A stretch of DNA of 32,400 bases from Paracoccaceae bacterium (lineage in GTDB: Bacteria; Pseudomonadota; Alphaproteobacteria; Rhodobacterales; Rhodobacteraceae). Made by a program: the position numbers and the translations under genes. Below are positions 24,326-32,352 of this stretch, piece after piece (within the stretch, counting starts at the first letter, position 1; each line of letters starts with the position of its first letter). The notes beneath the pieces are model-generated. The model was not told where the DNA came from and searched no databases. It was given only the letters and a program-made list of their open reading frames with translations. The DNA is taken from NCBI GenBank assembly GCA_020628545.1, contig JAHDEX010000046.1:1-32400 (forward strand), given 5' to 3'.

Positions 24326-25711
24326 ATGCATAGACTGATCGAAAAAGGCCTGATGTTTGGCAACCTGATCCGGGTGGACAGCCCGGTACTGGTGGAACGC
24401 TACAAGCGCGCGTTGCAACATCTGACGGGCAAGACGTTTGAGCTTGCCGATTTCCACATTGATATCTCAGGCTATTCGCCCGAGGTCGGGGATGCGCTGG
24501 GTGACGATCAGTACTTGAACCATGCGGGCGTGAACCGGCAGTTCATCCTGCTCACGACTGAGCAAAAAACTGCGCCGCTATTGAACGCGCAATTCTCAAC
24601 CGCACGCGGGATCCTCAAGCAGTTCATTACCGACAATGAACCGCAGTTGTTTGCCCTGACCGCGCAAGATGCGGTTGCGGGGGAGTTGGTGAACTCCGTC
24701 TATGATGCCTCCACCCTCGCCAAGCTCTTCGACATCCGCAAGATCACGATTGAGGCGGATACGACCAAAGGCACGGTCGCGACGGCCACGCGGTTGGGGG
24801 AAATGATCAATCAGTTCAAGACCGAGAAGGACGCTTGGTTTGACGATGTGCTGATCGCCAAGATGATCAGCCTGTCGAAGGAAACCGGAGACGTGACCCG
24901 CAACCCCGTGTCTTTGCGGCAGATGGAATTCGCGCAGGACAATTTCTGGACGGCGCATTTCGGCGGCATGTACTTGTTTCGCGATGTGGAGCATCCGGCG
25001 GCGATTTTGCGTGGGGCTCGTGACGCTTATGGCCAACTGCCAATTCAATACGCTTTTGACTTTGGCGACCGTCGCGCCATCGCAAAGTTCCTGTCGCTGA
25101 ATGATTTGATAGAGCCCATCGTGAAAGCAAAGGGCCCTGATGCGGCGGCGATCCTGCAGCAAAAGATGGACTTCATGGTGGTCGAAGTAGCGGCCGTGAT
25201 GGGCGAAGACCTGACCGGAGCCAGCCGCCGCGATCTGCGCATGTTGGGGCGGCGCTATGCCAAACTGTTGCCGGAGGCATGGCAGGGGCTGGCGGCCTTG
25301 GTGCGCTGGGCGGAAGAGGGCGGGTCGTGGCCGCGCATCACCTCCGACCATCCGTCATACTTCTATACGCTCCGCGCCAAGAAGCACAAAGATGCGGACC
25401 TCATCAACATGCTGCTGTCAGAGCTTTCACCACTCGACATCCGCCAGCTTTTCATCTGTCACAAGGAAGCGTTCTATGCGCTCTATGCCACGTGGCCTGA
25501 TGAGAAGCGGGAGTATGTGGCTGATTTTCTTGAACGCGAATATCAAGTCGACAAGGCGGGTACGCGCGAGACGCTCTTTGGGCATGAAGATGCCATGGAA
25601 GAGCCACAGGCCGCACCGGTGCGCGGCCCTTGGTCAAGCGGACACGGATATCGTATAGAGGCGGATATGATTGATCGGGTCGGCCCCTGGGGCGGTCTGA
25701 GGAGGAGGTAG
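24326..25711 (+). CDS. Uncharacterised 461-aa protein (possible DUF6638) of the AAA+ operon
   Basis: This soluble, mostly helical protein begins MHRLIEKGLMFGNLIRVDSPVLVERYKRALQHLTGKTFELADFHIDISGYSPEVGD. From memory such proteins are filed as DUF6638; I could not check this. The middle contains MEFAQDNFWTAHFGGMYLFRDVEHPAAIL, and the C-terminal part LLSELSPLDIRQLFICHKEAFYALYATWPDEKREYVADFLEREYQ. The last 40 residues are Gly/Pro/Arg-rich and look disordered. No catalytic motif is apparent. It follows the small membrane genes by 9 bases and precedes another small membrane gene by 2 bases, so it is firmly part of the operon. Confidence 0.83.
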   Translation: MHRLIEKGLMFGNLIRVDSPVLVERYKRALQHLTGKTFELADFHIDISGYSPEVGDALGDDQYLNHAGVNRQFILLTTEQKTAPLLNAQFSTARGILKQFITDNEPQLFALTAQDAVAGELVNSVYDASTLAKLFDIRKITIEADTTKGTVATATRLGEMINQFKTEKDAWFDDVLIAKMISLSKETGDVTRNPVSLRQMEFAQDNFWTAHFGGMYLFRDVEHPAAILRGARDAYGQLPIQYAFDFGDRRAIAKFLSLNDLIEPIVKAKGPDAAAILQQKMDFMVVEVAAVMGEDLTGASRRDLRMLGRRYAKLLPEAWQGLAALVRWAEEGGSWPRITSDHPSYFYTLRAKKHKDADLINMLLSELSPLDIRQLFICHKEAFYALYATWPDEKREYVADFLEREYQVDKAGTRETLFGHEDAMEEPQAAPVRGPWSSGHGYRIEADMIDRVGPWGGLRRR

Positions 25712-25713
25712 AC

Positions 25714-25980
25714 ATGGGATTGGTACGTCTTGTGGTGTTTGGCTTCGTGGCCTTAGGCATCATCTATTTATCGATCTCGATCTACTCCCGCTCTGTCCGG
25801 CGCGAGAAGCTTGAGAAGGCTTATGACGAAAACCCCGTTGCGGGGATGACGCGCGACGCTTACGTGCAACAAGGGGTCGAGGCCTACAACAAGAGCTTTC
25901 GCCCGAAACTGATTGGATTGGTTTTTGTGATCCCGCCGCTTGTCGTTGGGGCAATCATTTACATCACCAACGCGAACTGA
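25714..25980 (+). CDS. Small two-TM membrane protein of the AAA+ operon
   Basis: This protein has 88 residues. TM helices lie at about 4-24 and 65-85, with a roughly 40-residue charged segment between them (RREKLEKAYDENPVAGMTRDAYVQQGVEAYNKSFRPK). The positive charges in the loop place it in the cytoplasm, with both termini outside. GGAGG lies just before the ATG as a strong SD. No family is recognised. Its size and position suggest an accessory subunit. Confidence 0.8.
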   Translation: MGLVRLVVFGFVALGIIYLSISIYSRSVRREKLEKAYDENPVAGMTRDAYVQQGVEAYNKSFRPKLIGLVFVIPPLVVGAIIYITNAN

Positions 25981-25990
25981 GGATAGTTTC

Positions 25991-26689
25991 ATGCGCCGTT
26001 TCCGTATTGCCTTTCGTGTGATCCTTTTCCTGCTTGTCGGCAGCTTCTTCCACTATGTTTTGCCGCAGAACGATATCGTGCAGATCACGCAAACGGACAC
26101 GCGACGCACCGACTTTGGCGGCTTTAACCGCTGGTTCTATGCGCAAGCCGATGCGGGAAGCGCCGAGATGGCGAACCGCGATGTCCTCTATATTTACGCG
26201 GACCGGAAAAAGACCTTCCTGTTTGGTCTTGTGAAGCGCGATGCGATGGGGGTGATGGTCTACCGGAATGAGGACACAGGTTGGATTTGGCCGCCCTACT
26301 TCAAATTCGATAGCTCCAACCTTCAGGCGGAGGCTGCAAGTCTTGCCCGCCGGAACGAGAATGACGAGGGGGGGAACTGGGCGAAGGTCACCCACTACGG
26401 CTGGCGTATCCCATTCCTGTCGATTTTCCCCAATGCCGTGAATGTCGAACCGATTGAGGGGCCGGATGTGCGGATCATCCCGTGGTTCAACATCTTCTTT
26501 TTTGTCTTCTTAATCGTCGCCTTCTTCTTCGTAAGAGCGATGTGGATGCAATTGCGCGAACGCTCGCTGGATCCGCTGGTGGATAGTGCCGAGCACCGGA
26601 TCGATGAGGTGCAGGCCGGTGTCGCCGAGAAGCGGGGCCGTTTGCGCAAATGGCTCAATACTTGGCGGTCGAAAGACGACCAGTTGTGA
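25991..26689 (+). CDS. DUF1523 family membrane protein
   Basis: This protein has 232 residues. It matches the DUF1523 pattern: an N-terminal TM (about 8-24) followed by FHYVLPQNDIVQITQTDTRRTD, then a periplasmic domain with DVLYIYADRKKTFLFGLVKRDAMGVMVYRNEDTGWIWPPYFKFD and WAKVTHYGWRIPFLSIFPNAVNV. A second TM (about 163-186) leads to a charged helical cytoplasmic tail (IDEVQAGVAEKRGRLRKWL). DUF1523 is common in Rhodobacterales and has no assigned function. It continues the AAA+ operon, with an SD (GAGGA) overlapping the preceding stop, and overlaps the downstream propeller gene. Confidence 0.88.
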   Translation: MRRFRIAFRVILFLLVGSFFHYVLPQNDIVQITQTDTRRTDFGGFNRWFYAQADAGSAEMANRDVLYIYADRKKTFLFGLVKRDAMGVMVYRNEDTGWIWPPYFKFDSSNLQAEAASLARRNENDEGGNWAKVTHYGWRIPFLSIFPNAVNVEPIEGPDVRIIPWFNIFFFVFLIVAFFFVRAMWMQLRERSLDPLVDSAEHRIDEVQAGVAEKRGRLRKWLNTWRSKDDQL

Positions 26690-27582
26690 GGCCAGATTGG
26701 TCGCGGCGGCTTGATCCGCGTCAGGTCAGCCAGCTTGTCATCGCCAGCCGCGATGGCGCTGAAAAGGCTGTCATCTACGAAACTGGCGATCTGATAGAAG
26801 CGCCGAACTGGTCGCTCGACGGCAAGTGGCTGATCTTCAACGGGGATGGACGGATCTGGCGCATATCCGTTGATGGGAGCATCGGACCCGAACGGATCAA
26901 CACCGCACCAATTGAAGCTTGCAACAACGATCATGTCTTGGCCCCGGATGGCGCACATATCTTCCTCTCGGCCCGGGACGGCCACCTCTACATCTGCCCG
27001 TTAAAAGGCGGGACCCCGCGTCGCGTTTCAAACGATCAGGGGGCTGTCGGCGCGTTTCGGTACTATCTGCACGGTGTCTCACCGGATGGCGATGTGCTCG
27101 CCTATGTCGGACTGCAGGGCGAAGGCGCCCACCGCAAGACATGGATCGGCACGATCCCGGTGGCGGATGGCCCCGATCAGATCCTGACTGACGGCGCATG
27201 CCCTGTCGACGGACCAGAATTTAGTGCGGACGGCGCTTGGATCTACTTCAACTCCGAAGCCGCAGCGACGCAGCCGGGTCATGCGCAGATATTTCGGATG
27301 CGTCCTGATGGTCACGAGTTGACACAATTGACCTTTGACGACCGGGTGAACTGGTTCCCGCATGCGGCACCTGATGGGACGCTCTTTAGCTACATTTCAT
27401 ACCCGCCCGGAACACTGGGGCATCCAGCCGACAAGGACGTCGAAGTGCGCACGATGCATCCGGATGGCGGCGACATCCGGACAATTGATCGCTTCAATGG
27501 CGGCCAAGGCACTATCAACGTAAACTCGTGGTCCCCCGACAGTCGGCATTTCGCGTATGTGAGGTACCCGATACATAACTGA
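26686..27582 (+). CDS. TolB/WD40-like beta-propeller protein without signal peptide
   Basis: This protein has 298 residues from a GTG overlapping the DUF1523 stop (GTGA). An ATG 36 bases upstream is the alternative; neither start has a clear SD. Repeated TolB-type PD40 blades are obvious: EAPNWSLDGKWLIFNGDGRIWRI, VLAPDGAHIFLSARDGHLYI, GVSPDGDVLAYVGLQG, GPEFSADGAWIYFNSE, WFPHAAPDGTLFSYISYPPG and VNSWSPDSRHFAYVRY, giving about six blades. Most such proteins are periplasmic, but neither start gives a signal peptide, so this one should be cytoplasmic. It probably serves as a protein-interaction platform at the end of the AAA+ operon. A weak TTGCG/CGCAA hairpin follows the stop. Confidence 0.85.
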   Translation: MRPDWSRRLDPRQVSQLVIASRDGAEKAVIYETGDLIEAPNWSLDGKWLIFNGDGRIWRISVDGSIGPERINTAPIEACNNDHVLAPDGAHIFLSARDGHLYICPLKGGTPRRVSNDQGAVGAFRYYLHGVSPDGDVLAYVGLQGEGAHRKTWIGTIPVADGPDQILTDGACPVDGPEFSADGAWIYFNSEAAATQPGHAQIFRMRPDGHELTQLTFDDRVNWFPHAAPDGTLFSYISYPPGTLGHPADKDVEVRTMHPDGGDIRTIDRFNGGQGTINVNSWSPDSRHFAYVRYPIHN

Positions 27583-27661
27583 CATCATCATCTTGCGCCT
27601 TCGCAACAAATTAGGACATTTGAGCGTATTAAAGTGACGTGTGACGGTAAGGTTCGGCGCA

Positions 27662-28009
27662 ATGCAGACATTCGGTAGCCAACAGATTGGCGTGCAAGCA
27701 GGTGACCTGGTCCTATTCTCGGATTTTGAGGACGATGGCGACATGTGGAAAGGGGAGGGTGCGCGCATGGTGCGACGTGCCGTCACCTTTGATGAGCCGT
27801 TTTTACGGCCGCCGATTGTCACCGTTCACATGACGATGATCGATATGTCGAATGACGCGTTTATCCGCGCGGACATTCAGGCTGAGGCGATTACAAAAAC
27901 CGGTTTCGACATTGTTTTCCGTACTTGGGGCGATAGCCGCGTGGCGCGCATCCGCGCAGGCTGGCAGGCCATTGGGGCAGCCGTGGACGAGGACGGTTGG
28001 GAGTTGTGA
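27662..28009 (+). CDS. H-type lectin domain protein
   Basis: I take the ATG with AAGG upstream (MQTFGSQQIGVQAGDLVLFSDF), giving 115 residues; a GTG seven codons earlier is possible. The sequence RAVTFDEPFLRPPIVTVHMTMIDMSNDAFIRADIQAEAITKTGFDIVFRTWGDSRVARIRAGWQAIG fits the H-type lectin domain (discoidin/snail agglutinin C-terminal type), a small six-stranded sandwich that trimerises and binds GalNAc-type sugars. In bacteria these domains occur alone, often in Rhodobacterales, with unknown ligands. There is no signal peptide. It lies 79 bases after the propeller gene and is either the last gene of the operon or a separate unit. Confidence 0.82.
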   Translation: MQTFGSQQIGVQAGDLVLFSDFEDDGDMWKGEGARMVRRAVTFDEPFLRPPIVTVHMTMIDMSNDAFIRADIQAEAITKTGFDIVFRTWGDSRVARIRAGWQAIGAAVDEDGWEL

Positions 28010-28017
28010 GACTTGCT

Positions 28018-28036
28018 GTGCGCCATTAATGCGCAC
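28018..28036. terminator. Candidate bidirectional terminator between lectin and prs
   Basis: GTGCGC / GCGCAC with the 7-base loop CATTAAT lies in the 34-base gap between two convergent genes. There is no clear T-run on either side, so efficiency is uncertain. Confidence 0.4.
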
Positions 28037-28043
28037 CTTATGC

Positions 28044-29057
28044 TCAGCCGTTATACATACCTTCGTAAATCGGCCCCAGCGTCTCATGATCAAAGAGCGA
28101 TGAGACTGACGTACCATTTGACGTGTTCAGGATCGCCTGCGCGAACATCGGCGCGGTTGGTACGATCCGGATCTTCGCGCATCCTTGCACCGCCGCGGTT
28201 GGCGCGATGGTGTCGGTGATCACCAGATGTTTCATGACAGAGTTCGTCACACGCTCAATCGCCGGGCCGGACAGTACACCATGGGTGATATAGGCGTGGA
28301 CCTCTTTCGCGCCGTGTTCCATCAGGACCTCTGCGGCTTTGCAAAGCGTGCCCGCCGTGTCCACGATATCATCGACGATCAGACAAGTGCGGTCTTTCAC
28401 GTCCCCGATAACCGTCATCTCAGCCACCTCGCCCGGCTTGCCGCGCCGTTTGTCGACGATGGAAAGGGGAGCACCGATGCGCTGAGCCAAATCACGCGCC
28501 CGTGCCACGCCGCCGACGTCAGGTGAGACGACCATGATGTCGTCCATTTTATCCCGGAAGTTGTGCTTCACATCGAGGGCGAAGACGGGCGAAGCATAAA
28601 GGTTATCCACCGGAATATCGAAGAAACCCTGGATCTGCGTTGCGTGCAGGTCGAGGGTGAGAACCCGTTCAATTCCCGCCTCCACAATCATATTCGCGAC
28701 CAGCTTGGCCGTGATGGGCGTGCGCGCTTTCGACCGGCGATCTTGGCGTGCGTAACCGAAGTAGGGAATGACTGCCGTGATGCGGGCCGCTGATGACCGC
28801 CGCAGCGCATCGGAAATAATCAACAGTTCCATGAGGTTGTCGTTCGCGGGGTTTGACGTAGGCTGGAGGATGAACATGTCCTCGCCCCGGACATTCTCAA
28901 AGACCTCAACAAATACTTCACCATCGTTGAAGCGTTCAACCCGTGCATCCACGAGGCTGACTTTGCGGCCCCGATGCATCGACATTCGCCGCGCAACCCT
29001 TTCTGCCATCGGCCTGTTTGCATTCCCCGAAATGATCTTGGGTTCCTGAGGCAGCAT
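28044..29057 (-). CDS. prs: Ribose-phosphate pyrophosphokinase (PRPP synthetase)
   Basis: I choose the ATG with AAGGA ten bases upstream ([20 protein letters not shown]), giving 337 residues; an ATG 12 codons earlier has no SD. Class I Prs motifs are all present: [48 protein letters not shown], the signature [26 protein letters not shown], and the PRPP-binding loop [14 protein letters not shown]. The enzyme makes 5-phosphoribosyl-1-pyrophosphate from ribose 5-phosphate and ATP for nucleotide, His and Trp synthesis. It is about 20 residues longer than E. coli Prs, mainly at the N-terminus and in an internal segment. It stands alone. Confidence 0.96.
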   Translation of the reverse strand: MLPQEPKIISGNANRPMAERVARRMSMHRGRKVSLVDARVERFNDGEVFVEVFENVRGEDMFILQPTSNPANDNLMELLIISDALRRSSAARITAVIPYFGYARQDRRSKARTPITAKLVANMIVEAGIERVLTLDLHATQIQGFFDIPVDNLYASPVFALDVKHNFRDKMDDIMVVSPDVGGVARARDLAQRIGAPLSIVDKRRGKPGEVAEMTVIGDVKDRTCLIVDDIVDTAGTLCKAAEVLMEHGAKEVHAYITHGVLSGPAIERVTNSVMKHLVITDTIAPTAAVQGCAKIRIVPTAPMFAQAILNTSNGTSVSSLFDHETLGPIYEGMYNG

Positions 29058-29170
29058 GGGCAGCGGTCCTTTTGGTCGTTGGCGCTCTGTCATGTAACAG
29101 ATTCGTGGCGTTGACACCGCTTAACACGCCGTTACCGTCCCGCAAACATGTGACGCCAGAGGAGGGCAAA

Positions 29171-29767
29171 ATGGCCCATATCGACTATTATTTCGCGACC
29201 ATCTCACCCTTCACTTATCTGTCGGGAACCCGACCAGCGGAGATCGCGGCAAAGCACGGTGCCACGATCACATATAAACCGCTTGATATCATGCAGCTGT
29301 TCGCGCGCACCGGCGGCGTCCCCCCAAAAGACCGCCACCCGAACCGGCAGGACTACCGGTTTCAGGAATTGCGGCGGCGCTCCAAGCTCGCGGGTATGCC
29401 TTTGAACGAAAAACCGATGTTCTGGCCCACGAACCCTGCGCCGTCGTCTTACGCGATAATCGCCGCGCAAGACGCCGGTGGCGATGTCGCGGCACTGGTT
29501 GCCGGTCTCACCCGCGCGTGCTGGGCTGAGGAGAAAGACATCAGTCAGGATGAGGTGATCGTGGCCTGCCTGGAAGCCGCCGGGTTTGACGGTGGCTTGG
29601 CCACGTCCGGCATGCTGGCTGGCGCCGAGACCTATGCAGCTAATCTCGACGAAGCCGTGAACAAAGGGGCGTTCGGTGCGCCGTTCTTTATCACGGACGG
29701 GGATGAGCGGTTCTGGGGGGAAGATCGTTTGGCCGATCTGGACGCACATCTTTCGGGTCAGATTTAA
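29171..29767 (+). CDS. 2-hydroxychromene-2-carboxylate isomerase / DsbA-like (kappa-GST) protein
   Basis: This protein has 198 residues from MAHIDYYFATISPFTYLSG, with GGAGGG upstream. The thioredoxin-fold N-terminus places Ser at the SPFTYL position typical of HCCA isomerases, which use glutathione rather than a Cys pair. Also seen are YKPLDIMQLFARTGGVPPKDRHPNRQDYRFQEL, the helical lid, and the cis-Pro strand GAFGAPFFITDGDERFWGEDRLADLDAHL. Characterised members isomerise 2-hydroxychromene-2-carboxylate in naphthalene breakdown, but most homologues lie outside such pathways, as here, so the true substrate is unknown. It is divergent from prs and ends in a perfect inverted repeat that spans the stop codon. 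Confidence 0.88.
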   Translation: MAHIDYYFATISPFTYLSGTRPAEIAAKHGATITYKPLDIMQLFARTGGVPPKDRHPNRQDYRFQELRRRSKLAGMPLNEKPMFWPTNPAPSSYAIIAAQDAGGDVAALVAGLTRACWAEEKDISQDEVIVACLEAAGFDGGLATSGMLAGAETYAANLDEAVNKGAFGAPFFITDGDERFWGEDRLADLDAHLSGQI

Positions 29768-29777
29768 TCTGACCCGA
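29753..29777. terminator. 11-bp perfect inverted repeat spanning a stop codon
   Basis: TCGGGTCAGAT (29753-29763) and ATCTGACCCGA (29767-29777) flank TTA; the TAA stop codon of the isomerase gene lies in the loop and right arm. Such a stem can stop or protect transcripts, but a ribosome finishing translation would melt it. Confidence 0.5.
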
Positions 29778-29783
29778 CCGACT

Positions 29784-29860
29784 GGGGGTTTCACACCCGT
29801 CGCCATTGACGCTTAGACCAATGGCGACCCCCCGTGAGATATTTTCGGCAAGAAGAAAGA
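29784..29860. repeat. Intergenic hairpin repeat, copy C, with expanded stem
   Basis: It has the same frame as copies A and B: CTGGGGG, then CCCCCCGTGAGATATTTTC and AAGAAGAAAGAC. Here the loop is replaced by a further inverted repeat, GTCGCCATTG (29799-29808) / CAATGGCGAC (29819-29828), with perfect 10-bp arms. It lies between convergent genes and should act as a terminator for the isomerase gene, and probably for ltaE from the other side. Confidence 0.65.
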
Positions 29861-29871
29861 CAGGGTTTGCG

Positions 29872-30921
29872 TCAGCCTGCGGCGAAGTGCTGGAGGAACA
29901 TTTGGACCTGATCTGGCGTCATTGACCAATCGGTCACGAAGCGCGCTGTGAGTGGTTCATCTGGATCGCCTGTCTGCGCGTCGCCATCCCAGATGTAATA
30001 CGAGGCCCCCGCGTTTTGCAGGCGTTTGTGGTCGCGGCGCGGGAAGCGGGCGAAGGTGACGTTTGCCTTTGGCTGATAAAGTAGGTCAACTTGCGGCAGA
30101 GTCTCGAGGCCGGCAATGAGTTCGGCGGTACGGGTATTTGCGGCGCGCGCCATCTGCAGCCAAAGATCATCAGTGAGATAGGCGAGCATCTGGGCGGAGA
30201 GGTAGCGGTGTTTCGAGAAGAGATGCCCTCCGCGCTTGCGGCGCAGCTCAAACTCCCAAGCCAGCTTGGGATCGAAGATGATGCAGGCCTCAACGCCCAT
30301 GAGGCCATTCTTCGTGCCACCAAAGCTGACCGCATCGATCCCTGCTTTCCATGTCATCTCGGCCGGGGTGCAACTGAGAGTTACCAGTGCGTTGGTGAAT
30401 CGCGCGCCGTCCATGTGGGTCTTGCAGCCAAAATCTTTGGCGACTTCTGTAAGCGCCTGCAACTCCTCAACGGAATAGACCGTCCCTTTTTCGGTGGCCT
30501 GGGTGAGGGACACAGGCCCGCGCTGGGGCCCGTGAACGCCGCGAATTTCTTCGGCCTCCATCGCTGTCCGCAGGCTCTCTGGAGTCATTTTGGCATTCGT
30601 CTCAGGAACCAGCGTCAACTTCGCGCCTGTGTAGAACTCCGGCGCATTACACTCATCTTCATGGATATGCGCCATCGGAGAACAGAAAATGGTGTCCCAA
30701 GGATTTGCCAGCGTCGCCAGCAGGATCACATTGGCCGCGGTTCCGGTGCCGACCAGATAGACGGCCGCGTCCGGTGCCTCAAAAATCTCGCGCACCAGCC
30801 GCGTGACCTCTACCATTTCTGCATCCGCGCCATAGCCGCCGCGATAGCCCTCATTGGCGCGCACTAGCGCCTCCATCACTTTCGGATGCGCGGGCCCTGC
30901 ATTGTCAGAGGCAAAAAACAT
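29872..30921 (-). CDS. ltaE: Low-specificity L-threonine aldolase
   Basis: This protein has 349 residues. It is a PLP fold-type I aldolase: FFASDNAGPAHPKVMEAL at the start, YLVGTGTAANVILLATL, SPMAHIHEDECNAPEFYTGAKL, THMDGARFTNALV, and the PLP lysine K204 in SFGGTKNGLMG. It cleaves L-threonine and L-allo-threonine to glycine and acetaldehyde. Its ATG overlaps the stop of ycgN by one base (TGATG), so ribF, ycgN and ltaE form one translationally coupled set. Confidence 0.94.
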   Translation of the reverse strand: MFFASDNAGPAHPKVMEALVRANEGYRGGYGADAEMVEVTRLVREIFEAPDAAVYLVGTGTAANVILLATLANPWDTIFCSPMAHIHEDECNAPEFYTGAKLTLVPETNAKMTPESLRTAMEAEEIRGVHGPQRGPVSLTQATEKGTVYSVEELQALTEVAKDFGCKTHMDGARFTNALVTLSCTPAEMTWKAGIDAVSFGGTKNGLMGVEACIIFDPKLAWEFELRRKRGGHLFSKHRYLSAQMLAYLTDDLWLQMARAANTRTAELIAGLETLPQVDLLYQPKANVTFARFPRRDHKRLQNAGASYYIWDGDAQTGDPDEPLTARFVTDWSMTPDQVQMFLQHFAAG

Positions 30922-31385
30922 CAGCGCGGCTCCTCAATGATGTGGTCTTCCCAGTCGTCTTCATCGACCTCAAACTCCGGGATGGTGATCCCTTTTACGC
31001 TAATCCCTTCTGCATGCATGAGGTCGCTGTTGCCTGCAATCAGCGGGTGCCAGCTATAGAGCGGGCGCCTTTCGTAAAGCAGCCGGTAGGCGCACGTCTG
31101 GGGCAACCAATACATATTGTCTTCGAGGGTCTTGGGGGTCATCACGATACATTCCGGCACAAACTGATGCCGGATCGGATATTGGGTGCAGGTGCAGGTT
31201 TCGCCATCCAGCAAGCGGCAGGACAGCCGGGTGAGGGCTACGGTGCCGTCCTCGTCTTCGAGCTTGTTGAGACAGCACTTGCCGCAGCCGTCACACAAGG
31301 CCTCCCACTCCGCTTTGGTCATCGTCTCAAGCTTTTGCGTTTCCCAAAAGCGCGGACGAATGTTGTCTCGGGGGATCTCAGGCAT
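30921..31385 (-). CDS. YcgN/UPF0260 family Cys-cluster protein
   Basis: From MPEIPRDNIRPRFWETQKLE this protein has 154 residues. The family's Cys pattern is complete: CDGCGKCC, then CRLLDGETCTCTQYPIRHQFVPEC, and a later PQTCAYRLLYERRPLYSWHPL. The arrangement resembles the YkgJ-type zinc or iron-chelating proteins; the exact metal and role are unknown. It overlaps the ribF stop by eight bases (ATGCCTGA) and the ltaE start by one base. Confidence 0.92.
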   Translation of the reverse strand: MPEIPRDNIRPRFWETQKLETMTKAEWEALCDGCGKCCLNKLEDEDGTVALTRLSCRLLDGETCTCTQYPIRHQFVPECIVMTPKTLEDNMYWLPQTCAYRLLYERRPLYSWHPLIAGNSDLMHAEGISVKGITIPEFEVDEDDWEDHIIEEPR

Positions 31386-32316
31386 CGGCCAGGATCTTTC
31401 GCGCCTCGGCGCAATCTGCATCCATTTGCGTGATCAGCGCGTCGATTCCGTCAAATTTCAGTTCTGGGCGCAGATAGTCGACCAGGGCAACCGACACTGT
31501 CGAGCCATACAAATCGCCTTTGAAGTCAAAGATGAACGTCTCGCAATTCGGGTGATAGCCATCGAACATTGGGCGGACCCCGATCGACGCGGCGCCAGTG
31601 TATTTCCCAGCATGTGGTCCGTCCAGCACGTCAATCTTTACGGCATAGACGCCGAACTTTGGCATGTGCAGCCCGTCGATGGAGATGTTGGCGGTCGGAT
31701 ACCCCATCTCGCGCCCCCGCTGATGGCCGCGGATCACTTCACCTTCTAACCGGTGCCAATGCCCCAGCATTGCTGCCGCATCACCCGGTCGTCCATCCGT
31801 GAGGGCATCGCGAATGGCCGTAGATGAGACTTGCCCCGTGGGGAGAGTTTTCATCGGTGCAATGGTCACACCAAAACCCATCTCGGCCCCAAAGGCCTGC
31901 AGGTCGTCTGCTGTCCCTTCGCGCCCCTTTCCAAAGCAGAAATCAGCGCCGACAACGACGTGTTTGAGGCCAAGGCTGTCATGGATGATGTCGCGGGCAA
32001 AAGCCTCAGCCGTGAGGTCAGCAAGGGTGGCGTTGAAGGGAACTTCGTATAGTTTCTCAACGCCAAGACGCTCCAGCCTGTTTGCCCTGGCCTCAGCATT
32101 CATCAGCCGGAAGGGTTTGGGATCGCGACCAAAATAGCTGCGCGGGTGCGGTTCAAACGTCATGATGCCAAGGGGCGCGTCGTGCGCTTTGGCCGCGTCA
32201 CGGGCAAGGTCGATCACCGCCTGATGGCCCAGATGCACACCGTCAAAATTTCCAATTGCCGCAGCAGCGCCACGGTCTTCAGGAGCGATGTATAGCGTGT
32301 CTCGGATAATGCGCAT
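31378..32316 (-). CDS. ribF: Bifunctional riboflavin kinase / FAD synthetase
   Basis: This protein has 312 residues, the usual length. The N-terminal adenylyltransferase half has GNFDGVHLGHQAVIDLA and FEPHPRSYFGRDPKPFRL, then ADFCFGKGREGT and SSTAIRDALTDG. The C-terminal riboflavin kinase half has GYPTANIS, YTGAASIGVRPMFDG and ETFIFDFKGDLYGSTVSVALVDYLRPELKF. It converts riboflavin to FMN and FAD. No strong SD precedes the ATG, so the start could shift slightly, but MRIIRDTLYI reads as a normal RibF N-terminus. It leads the ribF-ycgN-ltaE set. Confidence 0.96.
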   Translation of the reverse strand: MRIIRDTLYIAPEDRGAAAAIGNFDGVHLGHQAVIDLARDAAKAHDAPLGIMTFEPHPRSYFGRDPKPFRLMNAEARANRLERLGVEKLYEVPFNATLADLTAEAFARDIIHDSLGLKHVVVGADFCFGKGREGTADDLQAFGAEMGFGVTIAPMKTLPTGQVSSTAIRDALTDGRPGDAAAMLGHWHRLEGEVIRGHQRGREMGYPTANISIDGLHMPKFGVYAVKIDVLDGPHAGKYTGAASIGVRPMFDGYHPNCETFIFDFKGDLYGSTVSVALVDYLRPELKFDGIDALITQMDADCAEARKILADA

Positions 32317-32352
32317 GGGGTTGCGTAACCCGCAGCGCAGGCCCTTGCAAGA

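Noticed and set aside
24596-25351. 251-codon minus-strand open frame
   Set aside because: It is a shadow of the 461-aa gene, with no SD and no homology pattern.
27593-27606. TTGCG CCTT CGCAA hairpin after the propeller gene
   Set aside because: The 5-bp stem has no T-run, too weak to call a terminator; the lectin gene may still be cotranscribed.
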